This document shows positions 43,974 to 52,857 of a DNA stretch of 64,000 bases, in pieces. Made by a program: the position numbers and the translations under genes. Positions within the stretch are counted from its first letter, which is position 1. Every line of letters starts with the position of its first letter. The notes under the pieces are model-generated. The model made no database searches. It saw only the letters and a list, made by a program, of their open reading frames with translations, and had not been told where the DNA came from. The DNA is from Candidatus Rhodoferax mariagerensis. GTDB lineage: Bacteria > Pseudomonadota > Gammaproteobacteria > Burkholderiales > Burkholderiaceae_C. The stretch lies in the NCBI GenBank assembly GCA_016719055.1, contig JADKAW010000015.1, positions 1 through 64,000 on the forward strand, given 5' to 3'.

Positions 43974-44969
43974 ATGCCCATGCCCATGCCCATTCCACCC
44001 GACTCTTTGACTCCCAAGCCCGCCATGATGCAGGTGGATGCGGGGTTTGCCAGTTCGCCGCTGGGCCTGCAATTGCAGGGCGTGCTGAGCGCCGGGCGCG
44101 GCTCCAGCGCGATGATTGCCAACTTTTTGCTGCGCAACCCGGTGCGCGCCACGGCCTGGGGCATTGAGGAACTGGCCGCGCAAACCCAAATTTCTACCGC
44201 CACCCTGAGCCGGTTTGCCCGCACACTGGGATTTGAGGGGTTTGCCGCCTTGCGCGCTGCCATGGCTGAAGCCTTGCAAACCGCCATGCAGCCAGTGTTT
44301 CAGCCAGTGGAAAAACTGCGCAGCGCCCTGCAGCGGGCGGTGCCCGACAGTGCCAATCCGGTGCTGGCCGAGAGCCTGCAAGCCACCTTGAGCAACATCA
44401 GCAGCACGATGGCGGGTCTGGACCTTGCTCGGCTCAATGCCATTGCAAAGCGCATTCTGGAAGCCGACACCGTCTACACCCTGGGTTTTGGTTTGAGCGC
44501 GCACCTGGCTGCCATGCTGTCACTGGACTTGCAGCCGTTTTGCAAACAGGCCATCAATGTGGTGGAGTTTGGTGGCACCGAAGTGGCTGCCGGGCGGCTG
44601 ATGAACATCGGCCCGAACGATCTGCTTCTGGCTATTTCTTTTCCGCGCTACGCCAGCGATGCCATCACGCTGGCCCGATACGCCCGCGACCGGGGTGCAC
44701 GCATTGTGGCCCTGACCGATTCGGTGGCCTCGCCGCTGGTTCCGTGGTCGCACGATGTGCTGCTGTGCGCGGCCGCGCATCCGGTGCTTTCCAGCAGTTA
44801 CAGCGCGGCGGTGGCGCTGTGCGAAGCCCTGGTGACCAGCCTGATGCTCAGTGGCAGCAACCACGTATTGCAGGCCGAAAAACTGACCAGTGCCATTTCG
44901 GCCTATTTGTACAGTGAGCGTCCGGGCATTGAGCGAGGTAAGGCAGCAAAGCCTTCGGGTTCAAACTGA
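43974..44969 (+). CDS. RpiR/MurR-family transcriptional regulator
   Basis: A 331-residue regulator with an N-terminal helix-turn-helix domain of the RpiR family (FLLRNPVRATAWGIEELAAQ, then TQISTATLSRFARTLGFEGF, ALRAAMAEALQ) and a C-terminal SIS domain (YTLGFGLSAHLAAMLSLDLQ, LLLAISFPRYASDAITLARY, VALTDSVASPLVPWSHDVL). SIS domains usually sense phosphosugars, which contrasts with the adjacent amino-acid-type transporter. The start is uncertain because ATGCCC is repeated three times (43974, 43980, 43986). Divergent from the transporter genes. Confidence 0.9.
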   Translation: MPMPMPIPPDSLTPKPAMMQVDAGFASSPLGLQLQGVLSAGRGSSAMIANFLLRNPVRATAWGIEELAAQTQISTATLSRFARTLGFEGFAALRAAMAEALQTAMQPVFQPVEKLRSALQRAVPDSANPVLAESLQATLSNISSTMAGLDLARLNAIAKRILEADTVYTLGFGLSAHLAAMLSLDLQPFCKQAINVVEFGGTEVAAGRLMNIGPNDLLLAISFPRYASDAITLARYARDRGARIVALTDSVASPLVPWSHDVLLCAAAHPVLSSSYSAAVALCEALVTSLMLSGSNHVLQAEKLTSAISAYLYSERPGIERGKAAKPSGSN

Positions 44970-45125
44970 GGGATGGCGCACCATCTGATGTGCAGTTTCG
45001 CAGTGCCGCTGCCAGGTTGATCAACGCTGGCAGCACGCAAGTGCTGGCAGGCAAGGCAAAACGCCATGACCACGCCCCAAGAAAAGCGCCTGCTTACAAT
45101 CCGCCCAACCCAGGAGTTGACCCCG

Positions 45126-45701
45126 ATGAGCATCAAAAGCGATAAATGGATTCGCCGCATGGCTGAGCAGTACGGCATGATCGACCCGTATGAGCCTGGC
45201 CAGGTGCGTCAGAACGCCAGCGGTCATAAAGTTGTCAGCTATGGCACCAGCAGCTACGGCTACGACATTCGCTGCGCCCCTGAATTCAAGGTGTTCACCA
45301 ACATCCACAGCACCGTGGTTGATCCAAAAAACTTTGACGAAAAAAGCTTTGTTGACTTCAACGACGATGTTTGCATCATCCCACCCAACAGCTTTGCGTT
45401 GGCCCGCACCATGGAATACTTTCGCATTCCGCGCAATGTGCTGACCATTTGCCTGGGCAAAAGCACTTATGCGCGTTGCGGCATCATCGTCAACGTGACC
45501 CCGTTCGAACCGGAGTGGGAGGGTTATGTGACGCTGGAATTCAGCAACACCACACCGCTGCCCGCCAAAATTTACGCGGGTGAGGGCTGCGCGCAGGTCT
45601 TGTTCTTTGAAAGCGACGCCGACGACGTGTGCGAAACCAGCTACAAAGACCGCGGTGGCAAATACCAGGGCCAACGCGGCGTGACCCTGCCCAAGGCCTG
45701 A
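45126..45701 (+). CDS. dcd: dCTP deaminase
   Basis: A 191-residue homotrimeric enzyme converting dCTP to dUTP for thymidylate synthesis. Segments YGTSSYGYDIRCAPEFKVFT, IPPNSFALARTMEYFRIP, LGKSTYARCGIIVNVTPFEP (containing the catalytic Glu region) and GYVTLEFSNTTPLPAKIYAG are those of the Dcd family. The start at 45126 has GGAG nine bases upstream and gives normal length. A TGCTTACAAT extended -10-like sequence lies 26 bases upstream of the start. Confidence 0.96.
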   Translation: MSIKSDKWIRRMAEQYGMIDPYEPGQVRQNASGHKVVSYGTSSYGYDIRCAPEFKVFTNIHSTVVDPKNFDEKSFVDFNDDVCIIPPNSFALARTMEYFRIPRNVLTICLGKSTYARCGIIVNVTPFEPEWEGYVTLEFSNTTPLPAKIYAGEGCAQVLFFESDADDVCETSYKDRGGKYQGQRGVTLPKA

Positions 45702-45716
45702 ACCGGGCACCGCTCA

Positions 45717-46598
45717 ATGAAATGGGAAGGCAAGCGCGAGTCTGACAACGTGGAAGACCGCCGTGATGGTGGCGGCCCCACTGGCGGCGGCGGCGGCGGC
45801 TTTGGCGGGCGCGGCCTGGGCATCGGCTCGATCGCCATTGCGCTGGTGGTGTCGTATTTTTTGGGCATCAACCCGTTGACCGTGCTGGGTCTGCTCAGTG
45901 GCAATGGCTCGGTGCCGCAGGTGCAAACGGCACCAGCCCCTAAACCGCCAGCCGATGACCGCATGGCCAAATTTGTATCAACGGTATTGGCCGATACCGA
46001 AGATGTCTGGACAGACATCTTTACCAAGGCGGGTGGCACCTACCAAGAACCCAGGCTGGTTCTTTTTCGGGGTAGCACACCAACAGCATGCGGTCAGGGA
46101 GAAGCTGCCACCGGCCCCTTTTACTGTCCGGCAGACCGCAAGGTCTATATTGATCTGGTTTTTTATGAGACCCTGAAAAACCGGCTGGGTGCCCCGGGCG
46201 ACTTTGCCCAGGCCTATGTGATTGCCCACGAAGTGGGTCACCATGTGCAAAACCTGTTGGGCATCAGCGCCAAGATGGACAAGATGCGCGCCCGCGTCAG
46301 CAAAGTGGAATACAACGCCCTAAGCGTGCGCCTTGAACTGCAGGCCGACTGCTTTGCCGGGGTCTGGGCCAATCACGCGCAGGCAGCCAGGCAACTGCTG
46401 GAGCAAGGTGATGTCGAAGAAGCCATGAACGCCGCAGCCCGGATTGGTGATGATGCACTGCAACGCGCCAATGGCGGTGCCGTCGTGCCTGACAGTTTCA
46501 CCCATGGCACCAGTGCCCAGCGCCAGCGCTGGTTCGACAACGGCCTGAAAAACGGCAGTGTCAAGCGCTGCGATACCTTCTCTGCGCGCCAACTTTGA
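45717..46598 (+). CDS. Neutral zinc metallopeptidase, YpfJ family
   Basis: A 293-residue membrane-anchored protein: a Gly-rich basic N-terminal tail (RRDGGGPTGGGGGGFGGRG), one transmembrane helix (about 35-60), then a periplasmic zincin-like domain with the His-Glu-x-x-His motif in VIAHEVGHHVQNLLG and downstream QADCFAGVWANHA. The family is predicted to be a peptidase; its substrate is unknown. Follows dcd by 15 bases. Confidence 0.9.
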   Translation: MKWEGKRESDNVEDRRDGGGPTGGGGGGFGGRGLGIGSIAIALVVSYFLGINPLTVLGLLSGNGSVPQVQTAPAPKPPADDRMAKFVSTVLADTEDVWTDIFTKAGGTYQEPRLVLFRGSTPTACGQGEAATGPFYCPADRKVYIDLVFYETLKNRLGAPGDFAQAYVIAHEVGHHVQNLLGISAKMDKMRARVSKVEYNALSVRLELQADCFAGVWANHAQAARQLLEQGDVEEAMNAAARIGDDALQRANGGAVVPDSFTHGTSAQRQRWFDNGLKNGSVKRCDTFSARQL

Positions 46599-46680
46599 GG
46601 CTTGGGAGATAATACGGGTTTGTCCCAATCCTTGGGGCAGCACCAGCTATCGGATTGATAGCAATCGACACTGGCTATGA

Positions 46681-47868
46681 ATGACCGACTTGACTTCTGA
46701 TTTTTCCCCTGAACTAAACGCCGAAACGCCCCCCATGGCCTTTGCCCAGCTGCAACTGTCGGCACCTCTGGCGCGCGCGGTGACCGAGATGGGTTACGCG
46801 ACCATGACCCCGATCCAGGCCCAGGCCATTCCGGTGGTACTGCAGGGCCGCGACGTGATGGGTGCTGCCCAGACCGGTACCGGCAAAACCGCTGCATTCG
46901 CCCTGCCCTTGCTGCAACGTATGCTCAAGCATGAAAACAGCTCAACCTCGCCGGCACGCCACCCGGTGCGGGCGCTGGTGCTGCTGCCCACCCGTGAACT
47001 GGCCGATCAGGTGGCCGAGCAGATCAAGCTGTATGGCCGCTACACCGATTTGCGCTGTGCCGTGGTGTTTGGCGGCATGGACATGAAGCCGCAGACGCTT
47101 GAGCTCAAAAAAGGCGTTGAAGTGCTGGTGGCCACGCCAGGGCGGCTGCTGGACCACATCGAGGCCAAAAATTGCGTGCTCAACCAGGTCGAGTATGTGG
47201 TGCTTGACGAGGCTGATCGCATGCTCGACATCGGTTTTCTGCCGGATTTGCAGCGCATCCTGAGCTACCTGCCCAAGCAACGCACCACGCTGCTGTTTTC
47301 GGCCACGTTCTCCAGCGAGATCAAGCGCCTGGCCAATAGCTACCTGCAAGACCCGGTGACGATCGAGGTGGCCCGCTCGAATGCGGCTGCATCCACGGTA
47401 GAGCAGCATTTTTACAGCGTCGAGGGTGATGACAAGCGCCATGCGCTGCACCAGATCTTGCGCCAGCGTGCCTTGAAGCAGGCTTTTGTGTTTGTCAACA
47501 GCAAGCTCGGCTGCGCCCGGCTGGCGCGCTCGCTGGAGCGTGAAGGGCTGAAAACCACCGCGCTGCATGGCGACAAGAGCCAGGACGAGCGTCTCAAGGC
47601 GCTCGACGCATTCAAGAGTGGCGAAGTTGATTTGCTGGTTTGCACCGACGTGGCTGCCCGTGGCCTCGACATCAAGGACGTGCCCGCCGTGTTCAACTTT
47701 GATGTACCGTTCAACGCCGAAGACTACATCCACCGCATCGGTCGCACCGGGCGCGCCGGCCAGGCCGGCCTGGCCGTCAGTTTTGCCGCCAGAAGTGATG
47801 CCCGGCTGGTGTCAGATATCGAAAAGCTGCTCCAGAAACAAGATCGAGCTCGAACCCATCGAGTTTGA
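46681..47868 (+). CDS. rhlE: DEAD-box RNA helicase RhlE-like, C-terminus altered by a frameshift
   Basis: The ATP-dependent RNA helicase core is complete: Q motif MTPIQAQAIPVVLQGRD, motif I AAQTGTGKTAAFALPLL, PTRELADQ, motif II VLDEADRMLDIGF, SAT in LLFSATFS, and the C-terminal core VNSKLGCARLARSLER, TDVAARGLDIKDVPAV, HRIGRTGRAGQAG. After LLQK the frame shifts: an extra base near 47839 ends the protein prematurely at 47868, and about 97 residues continue in the next frame. The helicase motifs are unaffected. It probably works in ribosome assembly or RNA decay. Confidence 0.93.
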   Translation: MTDLTSDFSPELNAETPPMAFAQLQLSAPLARAVTEMGYATMTPIQAQAIPVVLQGRDVMGAAQTGTGKTAAFALPLLQRMLKHENSSTSPARHPVRALVLLPTRELADQVAEQIKLYGRYTDLRCAVVFGGMDMKPQTLELKKGVEVLVATPGRLLDHIEAKNCVLNQVEYVVLDEADRMLDIGFLPDLQRILSYLPKQRTTLLFSATFSSEIKRLANSYLQDPVTIEVARSNAAASTVEQHFYSVEGDDKRHALHQILRQRALKQAFVFVNSKLGCARLARSLEREGLKTTALHGDKSQDERLKALDAFKSGEVDLLVCTDVAARGLDIKDVPAVFNFDVPFNAEDYIHRIGRTGRAGQAGLAVSFAARSDARLVSDIEKLLQKQDRARTHRV

Positions 47869-48136
47869 AGAAAACCTGCCCGATATTCGCAAACAAGGGC
47901 ACATCAACGATGGCCGGCGCATGTACCAGGCTGAAGACGGCAGCAGGCGGCGTGATGATTACCGGCGCAGCGCACCCATTGTGCAAGACCCGTTTTTTGA
48001 CAAACCCTATGAGCCAGCGACCTCTGTGCAAGCAGCACCGGCCTGGGAAGCCGCTGTGGCGCGCCCCGGCGTGCGTACCATCTCTGCCAACATCAAGTCC
48101 AAACGCAAGGTGGCCGCGCTGTTTACTGCCGCTTGA
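47840..48136 (+). pseudogene. Out-of-frame C-terminal tail of the RhlE-like helicase
   Basis: From 47840 the +1 frame reads KIELEPIEFEENLPDIRKQG, HINDGRRMYQAEDGSRRRDD and later ISANIKSKRKVAALFTAA to a stop at 48136, a typical basic RhlE tail. Removing one base near 47839 (AAACAAG to AAAAAG) would join it to the core and give a protein of about 484 residues. Confidence 0.85.
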
Positions 48137-48190
48137 CAGCGCGCAGCGCTCATTTGCCAGGTTTTTGCGCCTGATCGCACCTGACCTGAA

Positions 48191-49000
48191 TCAGCTCATG
48201 GGGTCCGCTGGGGTGCCGGCGTCCAACATCAGGGCACTCAAATGCCCGCCCCAAACGCAGCCAGAGTCTAGCGCGATGACATCCGGGCGGTCCAGCCAGC
48301 CCAGGGTTGACCAGTGACCAAAAGCCACCACCACATTGGATGTCTGGCGACCGGGCAGGTCAAACCAGGGTAAAAATCCAGGCGGGGCTGACTGCAGGCC
48401 ATCTTTGGCATCAAACTCCATGGCACCTGCTTCCGTGCAAAAACGCAGGCGAGTCAGGGCGTTGACAATCACCCGCAGACGGTCGGCACCGCGCAAGTCG
48501 TCACACCACGCAGCCGGTGTATCGGCATACATTTTTTTCAGGAAACCCGACAACTGTGGGCCGCGCAACACGGCCTCGACCTCACTGGCAAGCGCTATTG
48601 TTTTAGAAGCGCTCCATGAAGGTAACACACCGGCGTGGACCATTAAATAGTCTTTACCCAGATGTTGGAGCAAGTGGGCCATGCGCTGCTGGCGCAGCCA
48701 GTCCAGCATCACCGCGCAATCTGGTGCCAATAACACATCGTTCAGCGTGTCCTTACGGCTTGGCTTGCGCGCACCATAAGCGGCAGCCAACAGATGCAGG
48801 TCGTGGTTACCCAGAATACATTGGGCCGATGAACCCCATCGCATCAGACGGCGCAACACGCGCGCCGAATTAGGGCCACGATTGACCAAGTCACCCAAAA
48901 AATAAGCGGTATCGCGGCTAGGCGAGAACGACATCGCATCCAGCAAACGCTGCAAAGCGCCGTCACAACCCTGTACGTCGCCAATCATGTAAAGTGCCAT
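48191..49000 (-). CDS. apaH: Symmetrical bis(5'-nucleosyl)-tetraphosphatase
   Basis: A 269-residue metallophosphoesterase that splits Ap4A into two ADP. Motifs: MALYMIGDVQGCDGALQRLL (metal ligands Asp and His-like position), YFLGDLVNRGPNSARVLRRL, CILGNHDLHLLAAAYG, and MVHAGVLPSWSASKTIALAS. The start at 49000 matches the family N-terminus. Divergent from the CNNM/CBS gene, whose start is 24 bases away. Confidence 0.95.
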   Translation of the reverse strand: MALYMIGDVQGCDGALQRLLDAMSFSPSRDTAYFLGDLVNRGPNSARVLRRLMRWGSSAQCILGNHDLHLLAAAYGARKPSRKDTLNDVLLAPDCAVMLDWLRQQRMAHLLQHLGKDYLMVHAGVLPSWSASKTIALASEVEAVLRGPQLSGFLKKMYADTPAAWCDDLRGADRLRVIVNALTRLRFCTEAGAMEFDAKDGLQSAPPGFLPWFDLPGRQTSNVVVAFGHWSTLGWLDRPDVIALDSGCVWGGHLSALMLDAGTPADPMS

Positions 49001-49024
49001 GGTGTTTATTGTCGTTTGAGACAC

Positions 49025-50323
49025 ATGGAATTTTTGCTGATTGTTTTTCTGACCTTGCTCAATGGTGTGTTTGCCATGTCCGAACTGGCTTTGGCCGCCA
49101 GTCGCAAGGCACGCCTGACCGCCATGGCCGAAGCTGGTGACAAGGGTGCGCAGGCCTCGCTAACGCTGCTGGACAACCCCAACCAGTTTTTGTCAACAGT
49201 CCAGGTTGGCATCACCTCGATTGGCGTTCTCAACGGCATTGTCGGCGAGGCCGCATTCAGTGCTGGCCTGGCGTCCTGGCTGCAAACCTTGGGCCTGACC
49301 GAAAATGTGGCCGCCATCTCGGCCACTGCCATGGTGGTGACCTTGATCACCTTCACGACGATTATTTTTGGTGAGCTGGTGCCCAAACGCATTGGCCAGT
49401 TGTACCCCGAGCTGGTATCGCGCTGGGTCTCACGCCCGATGTTGTGGCTGGCACGGGCTGCCGGACCGTTTGTCAAGTTGCTGTCGGGCACCACGGCCGC
49501 CGTGCTGAAAATGCTGCGTATCGACACCAATGCCACGCGCGCCATGACCGAAGAAGAAATCAGCGCCAGCCTGGAAGAAGGGGTGGATGCCGGCGTGATC
49601 GAAGCACACGAGCATCAGATGGTGCAAAACGTGTTCGGACTGGACGACCGACCGCTGACATCGCTGATGGTGCCAAGGGCTGAAGTCGAGTGGCTTGATG
49701 CCAGCTTCAGCGTGGCTGAAAGTCTGCAAAAAGTGGGTGCTGATGGTGTGCAACGGGCACATTCCTGGTACCCGGTGTGCCGCGGGTCAATGGATGATGT
49801 GATCGGCAAAATCAGCGTGGCCCACCTGCTGGAGCTGGGGGTGCAGACACCTGGCAGGCTCGAAGACTTTGCCAGCGCTGCGGTTTTTGTGCCTGAAACA
49901 CTCAGCGGCATGGAATTGCTGGAGCAGTTTCGCGCCAAGGTGGGCCGACTGGTGCTGGTGGTGGATGAATATGGCGTGGTGCAGGGTCTGCTGACCCCGC
50001 ACGACCTGCTCGAAGCCATTACCGGTGAGTTGCAACCCGGTGTCAAAACCGATGCCTGGGCGACGCTGCGCGACGATGGCACCTGGTTGCTTGAGGGCCT
50101 GATGCCGGTCAGTGAACTCAAGGCGCGCCTGGACATCGGGGAACTGCCTGATGAAGACCGGGGCCGCTACAACACGCTGGCCGGTTTGCTGATGGCGGTC
50201 TGTGGCCACCTGCCTGCTGCCGGCGAAAAAATCCATTGTGGCAACTGGGTTTTTGAAGTGCTTGATCTGGACGGCAAACGCATTGACCGGGTGCTGGCCT
50301 GCCCACTGGTTGTTGTAATTTAA
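49025..50323 (+). CDS. CNNM-transmembrane/CBS-domain membrane protein (HlyC/CorC family)
   Basis: A 432-residue inner-membrane protein. The N-terminal DUF21/CNNM domain with about four helices includes NGVFAMSELALAASRKARL, NPNQFLSTVQVGITSIGVLN and IIFGELVPKRIGQLYP; then two CBS domains (LMVPRAEVEWLDASFSVAES, LVLVVDEYGVVQGLLTPHDL) and a CorC/HlyC C-terminal domain. Such proteins are implicated in magnesium or other divalent-cation efflux. Start at 49025; TTG at 49016 is also possible. Confidence 0.9.
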   Translation: MEFLLIVFLTLLNGVFAMSELALAASRKARLTAMAEAGDKGAQASLTLLDNPNQFLSTVQVGITSIGVLNGIVGEAAFSAGLASWLQTLGLTENVAAISATAMVVTLITFTTIIFGELVPKRIGQLYPELVSRWVSRPMLWLARAAGPFVKLLSGTTAAVLKMLRIDTNATRAMTEEEISASLEEGVDAGVIEAHEHQMVQNVFGLDDRPLTSLMVPRAEVEWLDASFSVAESLQKVGADGVQRAHSWYPVCRGSMDDVIGKISVAHLLELGVQTPGRLEDFASAAVFVPETLSGMELLEQFRAKVGRLVLVVDEYGVVQGLLTPHDLLEAITGELQPGVKTDAWATLRDDGTWLLEGLMPVSELKARLDIGELPDEDRGRYNTLAGLLMAVCGHLPAAGEKIHCGNWVFEVLDLDGKRIDRVLACPLVVVI

Positions 50324-50481
50324 CAACTAAATTTATGATTTATCAGGAAAAATCCTAATTAATCAAGGTGTCTATTCTGCTAGGAAAACAAAAAAGTTCA
50401 CGCCACCTTGGCGTTATGGCAACGCGACACGACTTGTATACGCTGGTTCAGCGGCAATACCTTCTTTTTGTGTGGTATGGT

Positions 50482-50495
50482 TTGAGCTAGATCAA
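50482..50495 (+). promoter_or_regulatory. FNR/Anr-like box upstream of the decarboxylase operon
   Basis: TTGAGCTAGATCAA differs from the FNR consensus TTGAT-N4-ATCAA at one position. It lies 20 bases before the first start codon, too close for standard FNR activation at -41.5 but suitable for repression or for activation from an internal or unusual start point. Confidence 0.5.
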
Positions 50496-50515
50496 GCACT
50501 TGAACAGGAAATGTG

Positions 50516-52069
50516 ATGACCATCCCCATTGAATCCATGAACACACTGCGTGAGCGGCGCGAAAAAGTTCTAAACAACGTCAGTCCTGAAAAACTGGCGG
50601 CGCTGCACGCCAGGGGCTCGTTCTCGGCGCGCGAGCGCATCGACACCTTGTTTGACGACGGCAGTTTTCAGGAACTCGGCATGCACGCGCACCACAACGC
50701 GGTGTCGTTTGGCATGGCTGATCGCGAGTTGCCGACCGACGGTGTCATCACCGGCACCGGCTACATCGGCGACATGCAGGTGGCCTCGTTCAGCCAGGAC
50801 TTCCAGGTGCTGGCCGGCACCATGGGCAAAATGCAGGCACGCAAAATTGTCCGCCTGATGCGCCACGCGCTTCGGGTGGGTGTGCCGATGGTGGCCTTCA
50901 AGGACTCAGGCGGCGCCCGCATCCAGGAAGGCGTTGACGCGTTATCCGGTTATGGCGATGTTTTTTACTACAACGTCATGTTGTCGGGCGTGGTGCCGCA
51001 AATCGCCGTGATTTGTGGCCCCTGCGCTGGGGGTGCCGCCTACTCGCCAGCCTTGATGGACTTTGTCATCATGACCCGGCATAACGCCTACATGTTCCTG
51101 ACCGGCCCCGAGGTCATCAAGGCCGTGACCGGGCGTACCGCCACCATGGACGAAGTGGGCAGTGCCGAAATGCACGCCTCGGTCAGCGGCAATGTGCACT
51201 TCATTGCCGAAAATGACGAGCACGCCATCAACCTGGTCAAGCAACTGCTGACCTATCTGCCCCCCAACAACACCGAAGATCCGCCGCACGACATGTCGGT
51301 TCCGATTGACGAAATGGAAGATCATGGCATTTACGACCTGATCCCTGGCAGTTCATCAGACCCACTGGACATGCAGGCGGTGATTCGCCGCATTGTTGAC
51401 AACGGCCAGTTGCTTGAGGTGCATGCCAATTTTGCACAAAACGTGATTGTTGGTTTTGCCCGCATTTGCGGCATGGTGATTGGTGTTGTGGGCAACCAGC
51501 CGATGGTGCGGGCCGGCGCGCTCGACATGGATGCTGCCGACAAGATTGCCCGTTTTGTGCGCATGTGCAATGTGTTCAACATACCGCTGATCACGCTGGT
51601 GGATGTGCCGGGCTTTTTGCCCGGCGTTGAGCAGGAGCGCGGTGGCATCATCCGCCACGGTGCCAAGATGCTGCATGCCTTTGCGTCCTGCACCACACCC
51701 AAGATCACGGTGATTTTGCGCAAGGCCTACGGCGGCTCTTATCTGGCCATGTGCAGTCAGGAAATGCGCGCTGACATGGTCTATGCCTGGCCAAGCGCCG
51801 AGATTGCGGTGATGGGTGCTGAAGCAGCCGTCAAGATCCTTTACCGCAAAGAGATTGAGCAAGCCACCGACCGCAAGGCCAAAGGAGCCGAACTGGCGCA
51901 GGATTACCGAGATAAATTTGCCTCGCCCTATGCTGCAGCGTCCAACTTCTACATCACCGATGTGATTGATCCGGCTGACACCCGCTGGATGCTGGCGCTG
52001 GCTTTGCGCAAGTCACTTGGCAAGCGCGAACTGCGTCCGGCCAAGAAGCACGGCAACATGCCGCTCTAA
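50516..52069 (+). CDS. Carboxyltransferase (alpha) subunit of a sodium-translocating acyl-CoA decarboxylase
   Basis: A 517-residue protein of the acyl-CoA carboxyltransferase family (MmdA/PccB/GcdA type). It has the two crotonase-like halves: GYIGDMQVASFSQDFQVLAG, FKDSGGARIQEGVDALSGYG, CGPCAGGAAYSPALMDFVIM, LVDVPGFLPGVEQERGGIIR, and ILRKAYGGSYLAMCSQ. In this operon it should transfer the carboxyl group of an acyl-CoA (methylmalonyl-, malonyl- or glutaconyl-CoA) to biotin on the carrier protein. Start at 50516 has AGGA at best spacing; GTG at 50513 is the alternative. The gene order matches the mmdADCB order of Propionigenium. Confidence 0.93.
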   Translation: MTIPIESMNTLRERREKVLNNVSPEKLAALHARGSFSARERIDTLFDDGSFQELGMHAHHNAVSFGMADRELPTDGVITGTGYIGDMQVASFSQDFQVLAGTMGKMQARKIVRLMRHALRVGVPMVAFKDSGGARIQEGVDALSGYGDVFYYNVMLSGVVPQIAVICGPCAGGAAYSPALMDFVIMTRHNAYMFLTGPEVIKAVTGRTATMDEVGSAEMHASVSGNVHFIAENDEHAINLVKQLLTYLPPNNTEDPPHDMSVPIDEMEDHGIYDLIPGSSSDPLDMQAVIRRIVDNGQLLEVHANFAQNVIVGFARICGMVIGVVGNQPMVRAGALDMDAADKIARFVRMCNVFNIPLITLVDVPGFLPGVEQERGGIIRHGAKMLHAFASCTTPKITVILRKAYGGSYLAMCSQEMRADMVYAWPSAEIAVMGAEAAVKILYRKEIEQATDRKAKGAELAQDYRDKFASPYAAASNFYITDVIDPADTRWMLALALRKSLGKRELRPAKKHGNMPL

Positions 52070-52093
52070 GCGCTTTTACCAAGGACACACAAC

Positions 52094-52423
52094 ATGGTTG
52101 GCCAAGCAATCGTTACATCGTTTCAAATCTACGGCATTGCCATCGTGATCGCCATGCTGGTGGCTGTGCTCATCAAGGTGATGGTCACGGTCACCGGCAG
52201 AATCGAGCAGGCCAGGGTAGCTACTGCAGTGCCCCAGGGCGACGTCTGCCCGATACTGCTGGGCATTCCCGACGAAGATGTGGCGGCTCTGTCTGCCGCC
52301 ATTTTTGCCGCCATTGGTCCGCATCGCATCCTGCAAATTTCTGAGCGAAGCCGCGCCTGGGCCAGCCAGGGTCGGGCCGCTCAACATTCATCCCATGCCA
52401 GTCACCCACGGCCTCAACACTAA
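52094..52423 (+). CDS. OadG/MmdD-like small membrane subunit of the decarboxylase
   Basis: A 109-residue protein with one transmembrane helix (about 5-28) and a cytoplasmic domain, GDVCPILLGIPDEDVAALSA followed by ISERSRAWASQGR, typical of OadG/MmdD delta/gamma subunits that tether the soluble alpha and biotin subunits to the membrane. The tail is His/Ser-rich (AQHSSHASHPRPQH). It follows the alpha gene by 24 bases. Confidence 0.88.
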   Translation: MVGQAIVTSFQIYGIAIVIAMLVAVLIKVMVTVTGRIEQARVATAVPQGDVCPILLGIPDEDVAALSAAIFAAIGPHRILQISERSRAWASQGRAAQHSSHASHPRPQH

Positions 52424-52437
52424 AACAGGAATTCATC

Positions 52438-52830
52438 ATGCCCCGTCAATTCAAAGTAACCGTCAACGGCCGCGAATACGAAGTCGCCGTCCTCGAAGTC
52501 ACCGCTGGTGCCACCTCTTCCGCCGCATCCATGCCGATGCCAGGCACCCCGGCCCCGATGATGGCCGCGCCAGCGGCAGCCCCCGCCGGCGCAGCACCGG
52601 TCGCCGCAGCCGCAGGTGCCGGCGATGAAGTCGCCCAAATGGGCGGCGTGGTGGTGCAGGTTGATGTCAAGGTGGGTCAAACTGTGGCGGTTGGTGACAA
52701 ACTGCTGGTGCTCGAAGCCATGAAGATGAAAAACCATCTGCTGGCCAGCCGCGCCGGCAAGGTGACTCGCATTTTGGTGGCCGCCGGTGACCCGGTTGAA
52801 GGTGGTCAGCCGGTGCTGACCATCCAGTAA
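52438..52830 (+). CDS. Biotin carrier protein of the decarboxylase
   Basis: A 130-residue carrier with an N-terminal MPRQFKVTVNGREYEVAVLE segment, an Ala/Pro hinge (residues about 20-65) and a biotinyl domain with the attachment motif VLEAMKMKNHL (biotin on the Lys). It shuttles CO2 from the alpha to the beta subunit. Spacing to its neighbours is short, consistent with an operon. Confidence 0.95.
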   Translation: MPRQFKVTVNGREYEVAVLEVTAGATSSAASMPMPGTPAPMMAAPAAAPAGAAPVAAAAGAGDEVAQMGGVVVQVDVKVGQTVAVGDKLLVLEAMKMKNHLLASRAGKVTRILVAAGDPVEGGQPVLTIQ

Positions 52831-52857
52831 GTCGTCAGCACCCAAGCACCTGACACT

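Noticed and set aside
43824..44504. N-terminal extension of the solute-binding protein frame
   Set aside because: Antisense to the RpiR gene; the real start at 43823 has a ribosome-binding site and signal peptide.
48585..48620. GCGCTATTGTTTTAGAAGCGCT inside apaH (22 bases, ends shown: GCGCT...AGCGCT) as a further repeat copy
   Set aside because: The encoded ApaH residues align with the normal family sequence without an insertion, so the resemblance is probably chance.
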